The position numbers were made by a program, and so were the translations under genes. 64,000 nt of DNA, taken from the NCBI GenBank assembly GCA_937951625.1, contig CALFBP010000004.1:90050-154049 (forward strand). Direction: 5' to 3'. Under the pieces are notes generated by a model. The model was not told the origin of the DNA. It worked only from the letters and a program-made list of their open reading frames with translations, and made no database searches. Of this stretch, positions 8,259 through 17,186 are shown piece by piece. The stretch is from an uncultured Thermoguttaceae bacterium (GTDB lineage Bacteria > Planctomycetota > Planctomycetia > Pirellulales > Thermoguttaceae). Positions within the stretch are counted from its first letter, which is position 1. Each line of letters opens with the position of its first letter.

Positions 8259-10265
8259 ATGAAAACGTTGTTGATTCCCACCGTGATTCTTGGCGTCATC
8301 CCGGCTCTGGCCGGGGAGTTGACATTGCTCCGGGACGGAAAATCCGATTATCAGATCGTCGTACCTGACCGGCACGACTCGCCGGCGCTGGCGGATTGTC
8401 TTCAGCAGGCGGCGCGGCTACTCCAGACGGCATTCCAAGCCAACGGCGCGATCGTTCCGATCGTCCCGGAACGTCAAAGGGATGGGGCCAGGCCCTCGCT
8501 GTATTTAGGAAATACCGATTTCGCACGGAAACACGGAATCGATGTTCGGGCATTTCGGGATTGGAGCTATGTGCTTCGGGCGGTGGGGCGAGACATCGTG
8601 ATCGCCGGCCACGACCATGCGGCGAAGGCCGGGCCGGGCCGGCCGGGACAGCAGAATTGGGATCGGGTGGCCACGGCCAAGGCGGCCGCAGACTTCGCCC
8701 AACAATTCATGGGCGTGCGGTTCTTGTATCCGGACCTCCCGCCGTACTCCACGGTCGCCGCCGCGGCCAAGATCGATCTGTTGGCTTCCCCGGCCATCGA
8801 GTTCTTGCCGAGGACGGCCATCACGGTCCCGCACGACTTGAACTTGGCCAAAACGCCGCTATTGCGGGTGAACACCTCGCATCCGCCCAGCGCAGGCTTC
8901 TACGACCTGGCCCACAACCGATTCCCCCGGGTCGATGAGGTATTTGGGGGCCATACGTGGGAGCGGGCCGTTCCCGCGGAGCTGTTCGCCGAGCACCCCG
9001 AGTACTTCGCCTTGATCCAGGGATCGCGATTGAAACCGCAAGTCGGAATGGCTCAGTATTGCCTTTCCAACGGGGACGTTCAGGAACGCATCTATCGCGA
9101 TCTGGCCTCCTGGTTGGACCGCGGCTATACCTCGGTCGATCTCGGCCAGCCCGACGGCTTCCAGGAGTGCCAATGCCCGAAATGCGAGGCCCTTTACGGA
9201 ACTGGGAAGGATTGGGCCGAAAAGATTTGGATTTTCAATCGCCTCACGGCGGAACGCTTGGAGCGATCGCACCCTGGCCGACAGGTGACGATCATGTCCT
9301 ACGGTCCCACGGCCTCGCCGCCGAAATCCTTTACGAAGTTCCCGGCGAACACGTGCATCATGCTTACGGGAACGAACGAAGAAGACATCGCCCCGTGGCG
9401 TGCGATTGAGACGCCGCGGGGTTTCACGGGCTACGTCTACAATTGGTGCCCGAATCTCGGCACGCGCTACACCCCGATGCGCACGCCCGGCTACATCGAA
9501 AGACAGGTCAAGCGACTCGCCGCCGCCAAGATCCAGGCGATCTATCGGGACGGGCCGGGCCAGCTTTTCGGCTTGGAAGGACCAGTCTATTACGTGATGG
9601 GCCGGATGTTCGACGATCCGGAAAACAACACGGCCAAAGCCCTGCTGGCGGAGTTTTATGAAGCCGCCTTTCCCGACCGGGGCGTCGCGGCCATCATGCA
9701 GCAGTTTTACGAGGAGCTTTACCGAGCCATCGTCCTCTATTCCGATCACCTCGGCACGCGGTGCGACCTGTGGACCATCCAAGTGCTGCCCGGCGAGGGT
9801 CGGCCGCGCAAGACCGTGCAAGACCCCTTCCAGCTTATTGCCTTCCTCTATCCGCCCCGGGTGTTAACGGCCTTGGAATCGCGATTGAGCGAGGCGGAAC
9901 GGATGGCCACCACGGCGAAGGTCAAGACCCGCCTGAAGCTCGTGCGCACCGAGTTCGAGTATCTGAAACACCTCGCCCGCGTGGTCCACTTGCACCAAGC
10001 TTACGAAATGGTCCCGGACGCGGCCTCGCTCGGTCGTCTGTTGGACGCCATCGACGCGCGGAATGCCTTTATCGCTTCGCTGTATGATGGGCGTGGTCAC
10101 GCGGTCCTCGCCGGCAACTGGTCCTATCCGCTCTTCCCGTTCCCGGGGCACGACGCCAACCACCTCCGCCTGGCCTATGACGGTTACCAGGAGCCCTACG
10201 CCAACACCTGCTTCAATTGGGACACAAAAGCCAAACGCCACGAACTGGAGTCCGAAAAGAAGTGA
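8259..10265 (+). CDS. Secreted DUF4838 protein, second copy
   Basis: The 668-residue product starts at ATG 8259 with a short signal peptide (MKTLLIPTVILGVIPALAG). It has the same architecture as the 610-residue DUF4838 protein at 5371-7203: an N-terminal alpha/beta domain (LPRTAITVPHD, FAQQFMGVRFLYPDL), HPEYFALIQG, and a C-x-C-x2-C motif (CQCPKCEALYG) near residues 306-314. Overall identity to the other copy looks low, so it is not a recent duplicate. A role in polysaccharide or glycoconjugate breakdown is inferred from the family only. GGAAAGGG lies upstream of the start. Confidence 0.85.
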   Translation: MKTLLIPTVILGVIPALAGELTLLRDGKSDYQIVVPDRHDSPALADCLQQAARLLQTAFQANGAIVPIVPERQRDGARPSLYLGNTDFARKHGIDVRAFRDWSYVLRAVGRDIVIAGHDHAAKAGPGRPGQQNWDRVATAKAAADFAQQFMGVRFLYPDLPPYSTVAAAAKIDLLASPAIEFLPRTAITVPHDLNLAKTPLLRVNTSHPPSAGFYDLAHNRFPRVDEVFGGHTWERAVPAELFAEHPEYFALIQGSRLKPQVGMAQYCLSNGDVQERIYRDLASWLDRGYTSVDLGQPDGFQECQCPKCEALYGTGKDWAEKIWIFNRLTAERLERSHPGRQVTIMSYGPTASPPKSFTKFPANTCIMLTGTNEEDIAPWRAIETPRGFTGYVYNWCPNLGTRYTPMRTPGYIERQVKRLAAAKIQAIYRDGPGQLFGLEGPVYYVMGRMFDDPENNTAKALLAEFYEAAFPDRGVAAIMQQFYEELYRAIVLYSDHLGTRCDLWTIQVLPGEGRPRKTVQDPFQLIAFLYPPRVLTALESRLSEAERMATTAKVKTRLKLVRTEFEYLKHLARVVHLHQAYEMVPDAASLGRLLDAIDARNAFIASLYDGRGHAVLAGNWSYPLFPFPGHDANHLRLAYDGYQEPYANTCFNWDTKAKRHELESEKK

Positions 10266-10642
10266 GATCGCGACGCAGCGGATCGCGGGCAGTCGATTTT
10301 GTCGAAGGCGAGCGGCTGACAAAAATAAGCCTATTCGAACTAATATTCTGGACGACGCTTTAGCTCGACTTGTGCCAGCCTCTTGTTGAAATTCGACGTG
10401 GTCCTGAGGCCAGGGTGCGAGTAAAAAGCTCCTTTCCAATCCGTATCCGTTCACCGCTACGTCTGAACCAGAAGGGAGTCGGGTGACGGTCCATTGGTCC
10501 GGTATGGCGAAACCACCGTTGGTGACCTTCTCCCCCATGCACGAAGGCTTCACGTTCGAAGAAAAGGTCGCACACCAGATGGACCATCTCGTGTTCGGCC
10601 CGGACGGAAAGGCTGCGTCAACGATCGTTCCAAGGCTGACAG
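10266..10642. other. Intergenic stretch, nothing recognised
   Basis: About 380 nt lie between convergent genes. Short frames on both strands lack ribosome binding sites and family resemblance. No clear terminator stem with a T-run was seen. Confidence 0.4.
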
Positions 10643-11107
10643 TTATTTGGGGGTCGACGCACGCGGCATCGCGCTGCGATCGGGCAAGACCTCGATGTTC
10701 AAATCGATCTGCTCGGGATGGTCCAAATCCAGCTCGCTAAGCGTCTCAAGCAAGCAGGCCACGGCGATCTGAACAATGTGGTACGAGGAGGCAACACCAC
10801 TCAACCTGGTTCGTCCGCCCAGCAAGCGCACTTCGAGCGAATGCAATCGGCCCCTCGTCCGTTCCGCGATGGCGGCGGTCAAACGCGACTCCAAATTTGA
10901 GGCATTCCAAGAACCTTTCGCTTGGTTAGGCCGACGGGCGAGTTCCACAGACGGTAAAGAGGGCAATTTAGGTCGGACCGAGATTGCGGGCGCGGAATCG
11001 CCGAGCTGGTCGCTGGCTGCAAGGGGCTTGGGCACCAATTGCCTGCTTTGCGCAGACTGATCTATCGACGCTTGTCGTCCAAGTTTTCTAGTCAGCGAAA
11101 CTTCCAT
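10643..11107 (-). CDS. Small protein with a BON-like domain
   Basis: This 154-residue product has a low-complexity N-terminal half. A C-terminal alpha/beta region follows at about residues 70-145 (ESRLTAAIAER, then LEVRLLGGRTRLSGVASSYHIVQIA). The pattern of a short helix, then V-x-L-x-G-G-x-x-x-L-x-G-x-x-x-S, then a helix is typical of BON domains found in many planctomycete proteins. BON domains bind membranes or ligands. A strong AAAGGAG sits 7 nt before ATG 11107, supporting real translation. No signal peptide is evident. Confidence 0.6.
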   Translation of the reverse strand: MEVSLTRKLGRQASIDQSAQSRQLVPKPLAASDQLGDSAPAISVRPKLPSLPSVELARRPNQAKGSWNASNLESRLTAAIAERTRGRLHSLEVRLLGGRTRLSGVASSYHIVQIAVACLLETLSELDLDHPEQIDLNIEVLPDRSAMPRASTPK

Positions 11108-11621
11108 GACTCTGCTCCTTTATTTCAGCTCGGCGATTCCAAAACGACGCCGCGCTAGGCCGTCGCTTCGTGAGGGATCCACGTGCTCTCGATAAACTTC
11201 CTCAAGGTAAGCCCCCTGGCTCTCCGGTTTCTTTTACCCGCTTGGTCCATCAAGCATTAGCTGAACCAGAACTTTTTGAGGCGGTGCGACGCCGCGCCAA
11301 AGCCTGCTTCGCGTCAGCATTCACAGGGCAAAGCTGATTTGATCAGGGGTCAGCCCAGGACGTCCCCGATTCTACGGTTCGGGGCAAGCCCTGGTTCACC
11401 TCGGTTTGCAAACGATTCCGTTCAATCCAAATCGTAGGACGGCCGTTCTATCGACCACTCCAGGGTGTCCAGATGGCCGCGAGGGGCCGTTCCAACTCGG
11501 CCGACCGGCGGCGACGTGCCGAGTGCGGATTTCTCGCGGCCTCTCTGCTCCGGACACCCTCATCCTGCTGAAATCACAAAGCCCGGCGCGTTGCCGGGGG
11601 CGGCGACGAAAAATGTCGATG
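11108..11621. other. Intergenic stretch, nothing recognised
   Basis: About 510 nt lie between two leftward genes. Open frames on the plus strand are antisense to the HPF gene or non-coding in character. No RNA gene or terminator was identified with confidence. Confidence 0.4.
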
Positions 11622-11960
11622 CTACACGGCTTTCACGATGGCCGCGCGACGGCGATTTCTCCGCCTGCGATCCAATGCCCGCGCGACGCCTCGGCCGGCG
11701 CGTTCAATGGCGAAAACCGCTGCCGACTCGAAGTCGTTCCCGCGGCCCTCGCTCAGCACGCTGTCCAGACCTCGGAGTTGGATCTGCACCCGGCACTGCT
11801 TGTCCACGCCGCCTCGGGGACCGTTGATATCTCCTGCCCGAACCGTTATCCGCTTTATCTCCGACGCGAAGCGTCCCAAAGCGAAATGCAGTTTGCGAAC
11901 GAGAAAATCATGCAGGGCTTCGCTGATTCTCGTGTTCTTGCCAATTACTTGGAGATTCAT
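11622..11960 (-). CDS. hpf: Short HPF/RaiA-type ribosome hibernation factor
   Basis: The 112-residue protein begins MNLQVIGKNTRISEALHDF and continues with ITVRAGDINGPRGGVDKQC. This is the classic N-terminal pattern of HPF/YfiA ribosome-associated inhibitors (beta strand, helix, then the D-x-N-G-P-x-G-G-x-D-K segment). Such proteins sit in the 30S mRNA channel and dimerise or inactivate ribosomes in stationary phase. It lacks the long-form C-terminal dimerisation domain; the C-terminus is Arg-rich. The start at ATG 11960 has AAAGGGCG 6 nt upstream. A sigma70-like promoter lies about 45 nt further upstream. Confidence 0.9.
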   Translation of the reverse strand: MNLQVIGKNTRISEALHDFLVRKLHFALGRFASEIKRITVRAGDINGPRGGVDKQCRVQIQLRGLDSVLSEGRGNDFESAAVFAIERAGRGVARALDRRRRNRRRAAIVKAV

Positions 11961-11997
11961 TACTTCGCCCTTTCTTAACATGAAAGGCTTCCTTCTC

Positions 11998-12041
11998 GAA
12001 CCCACTGTGCGATTATAGACGCAAACCGATTCCATTGACAA
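11998..12041 (-). promoter_or_regulatory. Sigma70-like promoter of the HPF gene
   Basis: On the minus strand TTGTCA (12036-12041) and TATAAT (12012-12017) are separated by 18 nt, about 50 nt before the HPF start codon. The sequence after the -10 box, CACAGTGGGTTC (11998-12009), is identical to that following the promoter at 428-433. This suggests a shared initially transcribed element. Confidence 0.65.
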
Positions 12042-12380
12042 ATAGAATTGAATGCCAACAAGCATAGATAATAGTTATGTTCGGATTTCGCGATGGGGGT
12101 GCCCCGGCGGCCCTTCTGCTGTCGGTCCGTCTGAACAGCGGCGAACCGCCGCCTCACAAACACTCGCGTCATCGGCTCCAGAAAAAGTGGTTACGAACAG
12201 GGTTTTGGCCGGGGAGGCGTCGAGTTTACAGCCCGCGCGGGTCGCGCGCGAGAGCAACTGCCGACGGGTGCAGCGGGCGCGACGGGCCGACGAATCGGCC
12301 TCGGTAATGCCGTTTCCGCCGTAGCAAAAGGGGGTATACTCGAGTTGGATTCGCCCGCAGTTGAAGGGTGCTCTCCGGCG

Positions 12381-12506
12381 ATGCCGCGACGCCAAGCCGT
12401 TTCCCCCAAGAGAGCGTGCGAGATGAGTGCCTTGACCAACATCACGGTTTCGCCTGACTGTTCGAGGCCTTGTGCCGAAGGTGGCGGGTCCGCGAGCTGG
12501 CAATGA
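12381..12506 (+). CDS. Short frame coupled to a truncated nucleotidyltransferase gene
   Basis: A 41-residue frame begins at ATG 12381 and ends in TGA 12504-12506, overlapping the ATG at 12503 of the next frame (ATGA). The peptide (MPRRQAVSPKRACEMSAL...) resembles no known family. Overlapping stop and start codons suggest translational coupling, but since the downstream gene is a remnant this could also be debris. The 340 nt to its left, up to the HPF promoter, hold no recognisable gene. Confidence 0.25.
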   Translation: MPRRQAVSPKRACEMSALTNITVSPDCSRPCAEGGGSASWQ

Positions 12507-12694
12507 GGTCCGAACGCGAGTTTTTGTTGGAAGTGCTTGGCCGTTTGAACGCGGCGGGCGTAGAGTCCATGGTGACCGGCTCGATGGCCAGCAATTATTG
12601 GGGGATTCCGAGAACCACGCACGGTCTGGACTTCGTGCTATTGTTGAAGCCGGGCGACACGGACCGATTGGTCACGGCTTTCCAGCCCGGTTTT
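12503..12694 (+). pseudogene. 5' remnant of a nucleotidyltransferase-fold gene
   Basis: The first 60 or so residues match the start of a nucleotidyltransferase-fold family common in planctomycetes. FLLEVLGRLNAAGV is followed by the strand-turn segment VTGSMASNYWGIPRTTH and then LDFVLLL, where a catalytic D-x-D/E would normally follow. After about AFQPGFF (near 12694) the frame runs on as antisense to another gene fragment, and the rest of the family's sequence is missing. The gene is thus cut off, probably by a deletion that joined it to the end of the remnant at 12701-12952. Confidence 0.6.
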
Positions 12695-12700
12695 TTTCAT

Positions 12701-12952
12701 TCAGCCGGAATCGGTGCCCAGATCGCTGAGGATACGGCGCAGCAGCCATTTCGCTTGCCGTATCTCGGTCCAATCCATCTTCTCCATGTTCCAGCTAGAA
12801 GTCTTCGAGTCGCTAGGCGCGACTTTCCCCAGGCGATCCAACGGAATCGCAGGCTCATGATCTTCCGCCCGGGAAATGTCCCCACCGAAATACGGCCACG
12901 CCGCTGCGCCCGCCACGTTGTGGAGAAGTTGTCGTCTGGTAAAGCTTGGCAT
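12701..12952 (-). pseudogene. 5' remnant of a Tat-exported protein gene
   Basis: An 83-residue frame starts at ATG 12952 behind a very strong AAGGAGGAGG. It opens with a twin-arginine-like signal (SFTRRQLLHNVAGAAAWPYF). After the signal only about 50 residues remain before a stop at 12701, with no fold recognised. The good translation signal and export signal point to a once-larger exported protein, perhaps an oxidoreductase or hydrolase following the enolase-superfamily gene in one operon. Its 3' end coincides with the broken end of the nucleotidyltransferase remnant. It could instead be a genuine very small exported protein. Confidence 0.5.
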
Positions 12953-13050
12953 CGTTCGCCTCCTCCTTACCTGCTGGCTTCGTCGAGTCGCAAACCCATC
13001 GCACCCGAGGGGCGAGAGCGGCGACGAGTCGCCGCACTCCCAAGGTCGGT

Positions 13051-14175
13051 TCAAAGGCCGGATTGGGCGATGAGCGTTGACTTCACAAAGTCCTCGTTGA
13101 TCGTCACCCCCAGCCCAGGCCGGTCCGGCACGGCGATGTAGCCGTTCTCGGCTTGGATGCGTTCGTTAGTCAACTCGTGCCGCAGGGGGCTGGCATCCAC
13201 GCAATCTTCGAAGACGAAGGCCTCGCGGCAGGTTGCTAACCAGTGGAGACTGGCAGCCACGGTGATCGCGCTGGTGTAACAATGGTTGCACAGTCGGGCG
13301 CCGATTTCCTCCACGCGGCGCCGGATATACGCGGCGTCGGTGAAACCGTTTCGGGCCAAGTCCACCTGATAAATATCGAGGGCGTGACGGTCGATGAGCG
13401 GACGGAAGGCCTCGCGACCGCACTCGCCTTCGCCCGCGGCGATCGGGATGGGCGAGCGGTCGCGGAGCCAGACGTAACCGTCCACGTCGGCCTGCTGGAG
13501 CGGCTCCTCGAGCCAACCGATGCGGTAATCGGCGAAACGTTGGGCGCGGGCCAGCGCGGTGCGGGCGTCCCAGACGCAGCCCGCGTCGATCAGCAACAAG
13601 GCGTCCTCGCCCACGCCCTCTCGGGCCCCGCGGACCAGCTCCACGTCCAAGGCCTCCGACTGGCCCATTGGCTCCCAGCCGAACTTCACGGCCCGATAGC
13701 CTGCTTCGATCCAGCGTCGCCCGATCTCTCGCGTCTCGGAACCATCGCGCCCGAACAGGTTCGAGGCATAAGCCAAGACCCGGTCGTGATGCTTGCCGCC
13801 CAGGAGACGATGGATCGGCTCGCCGAAGTGTTTGCCTTTAAGGTCCCAAAGGGCCATGTCGATCGCGGCCATGGCAGAAATCGTCACCGAGGTGCGGCCA
13901 AAATACTGGGTGCCGCGATACATCTTTTGCCAGAGGCGCTCATGTTCCAACGGATTTTCGCCGATCAGTAGTTCCCGCAGCCCGCAAGCCACGTTGTGGC
14001 TATAGGGGGCATCGATGATCGCTTTGACCACCTCGGGCGAAGAATCGGCCTCGCCCACGCCCTCCAAGCCCGTATCGGTGCGGACCCGCACCACCACAGC
14101 GTCCTGACAACTCGAGGTTTTTCGCTCCACATGGGCAATGCGGAGCACCTGACAAAGGATTTGCGTGATCTTCAT
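13051..14175 (-). CDS. Mandelate racemase/muconate lactonizing enzyme family protein
   Basis: This is an enolase-superfamily enzyme of 374 residues. The N-terminal capping domain is followed by a barrel carrying the expected catalytic features: AVKFGW (the K-x-K region, with only one Lys kept in this subgroup), LLIDAG, GWLEEPL and AAGEGECG for the three acidic magnesium ligands. NHCYTSAITVAASLH lies near the C-terminus, where the other catalytic base is expected. Such enzymes abstract a proton alpha to a carboxylate, commonly in sugar-acid dehydration. The substrate is not predictable. The start is MKITQIL at 14175, the usual family N-terminus. A Tat-protein remnant follows downstream. Confidence 0.9.
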   Translation of the reverse strand: MKITQILCQVLRIAHVERKTSSCQDAVVVRVRTDTGLEGVGEADSSPEVVKAIIDAPYSHNVACGLRELLIGENPLEHERLWQKMYRGTQYFGRTSVTISAMAAIDMALWDLKGKHFGEPIHRLLGGKHHDRVLAYASNLFGRDGSETREIGRRWIEAGYRAVKFGWEPMGQSEALDVELVRGAREGVGEDALLLIDAGCVWDARTALARAQRFADYRIGWLEEPLQQADVDGYVWLRDRSPIPIAAGEGECGREAFRPLIDRHALDIYQVDLARNGFTDAAYIRRRVEEIGARLCNHCYTSAITVAASLHWLATCREAFVFEDCVDASPLRHELTNERIQAENGYIAVPDRPGLGVTINEDFVKSTLIAQSGL

Positions 14176-14191
14176 GAGCCCGAAAATAACG

Positions 14192-14225
14192 AAAAAACCC
14201 ACGGTTTGCTAGCCGTGGGTTTTTT
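14192..14225 (-). terminator. Rho-independent terminator, bidirectional in form
   Basis: AAAAAACCCACGG and CCGTGGGTTTTTT form a 13-bp perfect stem around a short loop, with an A-run on one side and a T-run on the other. It lies about 45 nt past the stop of the YTV-repeat gene and just upstream of the enolase-superfamily start, so it most likely ends the YTV transcript. Confidence 0.9.
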
Positions 14226-14271
14226 AACGAAACGGGCGATCGCGAGGCATCGCCGCTACAAGCAACAGCCG

Positions 14272-15201
14272 CTACAAGCAACAGCGCCGCGTCGTGCAGC
14301 AGGTCGTTCCGCAACACGTCGGGTAAACCGGCACGCGGATGGTTTTTGGAACCATCTTGCATACGCGAACGGGAACCTCTTTCTCCACCTGATAGGGCAC
14401 GGTCACCATGTATCGCCGCGTCTCCTGGACCTGCTGGCAACGCCAGGTGGTCACGTATTCGGTTCGTGTAACCTCCTTGGGCACATACACCGTATAACGC
14501 ACTTCGCGCGTGGTCGGCACCTGTTGGTACTCGCAAACCCGAACCTTGTAAGTCTTCTTGACCGGTCTGCACACCGTGACCTGATAGCTATAAGGCTCCT
14601 CGACCATCACCGGCTTCAAGCAGGTGACCTCGACCTCTTTCTGGACGATCTTGGGCACCCAGGTCCAACGGACACACTGCGGCGCGCAGGGATCGCCGCA
14701 ACTCCCGCAACCGCAAGTCTGCTCAACCCATTGGCCGTGGTCCTCGCAGACGGTCTGCTTTTGCTTTTCCGCCACCCACTTGCACACGGTGCGCGTGGCT
14801 TGGCGTGTCTCCACGGTGGGCACCATTTCCGTGTACTCGCGGGTCTCTTCACGATAGACGGGCTTATAGGTCATGCACTGCTCGGTCCGTGTCCGCACCT
14901 CGGGAACCATGACGCAGCAGGTGCGTTGAACCGCCTTGGTCTCCGGAACCCGCTTGCAAACGGTCACGGTGCATTCCCGGGGTTCCCGACGGTACTCGGT
15001 CACCAGGCAGCGGCGCATCTCGGTGACCCATTGCGGGCACAAGACGGTCTTTTCAACGTATTGGACCGCCGGCTTGCACGTCGCCACCACGGCCGGGGCC
15101 GGTGCGCACGTGGCACAATTGGCGGCGAACAAATTCCCGGCACTCAACGCCACAAGCCCAGCGACGATGAGGAATACGGGTCGGAACGCCTGGGATAACA
15201 T
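14272..15201 (-). CDS. Cysteine-rich YTV-repeat secreted protein
   Basis: A signal peptide (MLSQAFRPVFLIVAGLVALSAGNLFA) leads into about 280 residues of imperfect repeats rich in Val, Thr, Tyr, Arg and Cys, for example YTVYVPKEVTRTEYV and CKMVPKTIRVPV. This is the planctomycete YTV domain, reported in proteins of the cell wall and surface where cysteines may cross-link. Many cysteines occur in pairs, including a C-G-x-C-G-x-C cluster and a Cys-rich C-terminus. The start at ATG 15201 has AAGGAG 8 nt upstream; longer in-frame versions lack a signal peptide start. It ends before the terminator at 14192-14225. Confidence 0.85.
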   Translation of the reverse strand: MLSQAFRPVFLIVAGLVALSAGNLFAANCATCAPAPAVVATCKPAVQYVEKTVLCPQWVTEMRRCLVTEYRREPRECTVTVCKRVPETKAVQRTCCVMVPEVRTRTEQCMTYKPVYREETREYTEMVPTVETRQATRTVCKWVAEKQKQTVCEDHGQWVEQTCGCGSCGDPCAPQCVRWTWVPKIVQKEVEVTCLKPVMVEEPYSYQVTVCRPVKKTYKVRVCEYQQVPTTREVRYTVYVPKEVTRTEYVTTWRCQQVQETRRYMVTVPYQVEKEVPVRVCKMVPKTIRVPVYPTCCGTTCCTTRRCCL

Positions 15202-15633
15202 AAGGTTCTCCTTGTCTACCGACGCAATCGGGGAAGGGGATCGAACGGTGTCGTTTGCCAAAAGCAAAAAACCTCTGAGGTAAGCATACGATGCGTAACT
15301 CACCCAGAGTTCCCAGTTAATAAAATCTTTGGAAGTTCCAAAAACACCATAAATAACTTTTTTTCTGGTTGCAAGCACTTGGGCAACCATTTAAGTATTT
15401 TGCGATGAAACTTGTTGCCACAAAAATCTTTAGGACATCTAGCCCAATCGTAAGCTAAGCGTCGGAGGGGGGAGATAGATGAGGCAAGCGCCTAGTCAAC
15501 CGTGAGAAGGGAAATTCAAATTCGCTAAAAATAAAATCAGTGGCGGCGGGTTCCACTGCATGCGGGCATTGGTCATGCCGATTTGAGCGCGGTATATTAT
15601 CAACAAGCTACAGCAGTTTTCCCAGAGGCCCTA
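15202..15633. other. Divergent intergenic region
   Basis: About 430 nt lie between the leftward YTV gene and the rightward RnfC-like gene. The sequence is noticeably richer in A and T than its surroundings near 15290-15430 and 15510-15540, as expected for promoter regions. No single promoter could be assigned with confidence. Confidence 0.4.
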
Positions 15634-16962
15634 ATGAGCAAAGTTTCTCAAGATCACATCTTCCAGGCCGGTGTGGTTGGTTCTGGGGGTGCGGGGTTCC
15701 CCACGCACGTCAAGTTGTCCGGGAAGGCCGACACCGTGCTTATCAACGCCGCCGAGTGCGAACCCTTGCTCCACAAGGACAAGGAGGTTCTTCGGGCCTA
15801 CGCTGATGGGGTGGTCGAGGGGCTGGCGATCGCCATGCATCTGGTCGGGGCCCAACGTGGGGTGATCGGCATCAAGGGCAAGTACGAAGACGTCATCGCG
15901 CTGTTGCGGTCAAAGGTGGCAAAGAACATGGAGATCGTGCCGCTGCGCGATGCCTACCCGGCGGGGGATGAGTTCATCCTGGTCTACGACTGTTTGCGCC
16001 GCGTGGTCCCCCCTGGGGGCATCCCCTTGGCAGTCGGCGCCGTGGTGATCAATGTGGAGACTGCGCTGAACGTAGCCCAATCCGATCACCAGCCGGTGAC
16101 CGACAAATTCCTGACCGTGGCCGGGGCAGTGGCCAATCCGGTGACGCTTCGGGTGCCGGTAGGCGTGACGCTCGAGCAGTGCGTGGCGGCGGCGGGCGGT
16201 CCCACCGTGCCCGACGCCAACTACATGGTGGGCGGGGTGATGATGGGCTGGCTCGAAAACAATCACCAGGCCTTGGTCGACAAGACCACCGGGGGCATCG
16301 TTGTCCTGCCCGACAACCACATCGTCATCCGACGCCGACGCCAAGACTGGAACCAGATCGCCCGTATCGGTCGCTCGGCTTGCGATCAGTGCAGCTACTG
16401 CACGGAACTTTGCCCGCGGTGGCTGCTAGGCCATCCGATCGAACCCCATCGCGCCATGCGAAGTCTGGGTTTCAACCTGGTGGGCGAAGCGAATGTGATC
16501 GGCACCTCGTTTTGTTGCGAGTGCAATTTGTGCAGCCTCTATTCGTGTCCGGAGGATTTGGATCCGAAGAACGTCTGCACCCAAAATAAGCGCCGCCTGG
16601 CTGCCGAAAAGCGTCGCTGGCAGGATCCGCCCTTCGAGCCCCGCCGGGCCGAGTTGCACCTGGAAAATCGCAAGGCCCCCATGCACCGTTTGTTCCACAA
16701 GCTGGGGCTGACGCAGTTCGAGAACAAAGGCCCCCTCGAGGAAAAGCCCATCCAGACCCATCGAGTGGGCATTAAACTCAAGCAGCACCTCGGCGTCGCC
16801 TGCGAGGCGGTCGTGGCGGTGGGCGAACGGGTCCGCAAAGGGCAATTGGTCGGCCGCGTGCCCGTCGCCAACGGTAAGCCTGCGCTAGGTGCGCCGGTCC
16901 ACGCCTCCATCGAGGGCACGGTGACCAAAATCGACGATGGCGTCGTGTGGATTGAAGCATAG
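15634..16962 (+). CDS. pduS: RnfC/PduS-like flavin and iron-sulfur electron-transfer protein
   Basis: The 442-residue protein has the RnfC-like architecture. A nucleotide/FMN domain opens with GVVGSGGAGFPTHVK (about 12-26) and INAAECEPLLHKD. A SLBB-like segment follows, then two ferredoxin-type clusters, C-x2-C-x2-C-x3-C (CDQCSYCTELCP) and a second Cys-rich motif (CCECNLCSLYSCP), and finally a biotinyl-like barrel. PduS of propanediol microcompartments has this plan and is thought to reduce cobalamin or pass electrons across the shell. A PduT-like shell gene follows about 220 nt later, which favours PduS over an Rnf complex subunit; no other rnf genes are present. ATG 15634 is chosen over an upstream TTG. 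Confidence 0.85.
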   Translation: MSKVSQDHIFQAGVVGSGGAGFPTHVKLSGKADTVLINAAECEPLLHKDKEVLRAYADGVVEGLAIAMHLVGAQRGVIGIKGKYEDVIALLRSKVAKNMEIVPLRDAYPAGDEFILVYDCLRRVVPPGGIPLAVGAVVINVETALNVAQSDHQPVTDKFLTVAGAVANPVTLRVPVGVTLEQCVAAAGGPTVPDANYMVGGVMMGWLENNHQALVDKTTGGIVVLPDNHIVIRRRRQDWNQIARIGRSACDQCSYCTELCPRWLLGHPIEPHRAMRSLGFNLVGEANVIGTSFCCECNLCSLYSCPEDLDPKNVCTQNKRRLAAEKRRWQDPPFEPRRAELHLENRKAPMHRLFHKLGLTQFENKGPLEEKPIQTHRVGIKLKQHLGVACEAVVAVGERVRKGQLVGRVPVANGKPALGAPVHASIEGTVTKIDDGVVWIEA

Positions 16963-17089
16963 GCCTTGACGCAAGGCAACGGCCTTGGACCGAGAACGAT
17001 TCCGTGGAATCGTTCCCAGGCCGGGGACTGGCTCATTTTTCGGGCCGTCTTCGGAACGAGAAATGTGCCTGTCCCCATGCGTTCCAAGA

Positions 17090-17138
17090 GGGACAGTCCC
17101 ATTTTCGCGGCCCTCGCCGCGAAAATCGGGACAGTCCC
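17090..17138. repeat. REP-like palindromic element
   Basis: ATTTTCGCGG (17101-17110) pairs perfectly with CCGCGAAAAT (17117-17126) around a 6-nt loop. The stem is extended by near-palindromic GGGACAGTCCC boxes at 17090-17100 and 17128-17138. A related element occurs at 53931-53978. It lies between the pduS- and pduT-like genes and could attenuate or stabilise their transcript. Confidence 0.65.
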
Positions 17139-17186
17139 TGCGAACGGTTACGATTCCCTTGAGCCGCATTTCCGGAAGGACCATCC

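Noticed and set aside
12470..13141. Single 223-residue plus-strand protein
   Set aside because: Only the first part matches a nucleotidyltransferase family; the remainder mirrors a minus-strand Tat-signal frame with a strong ribosome binding site.
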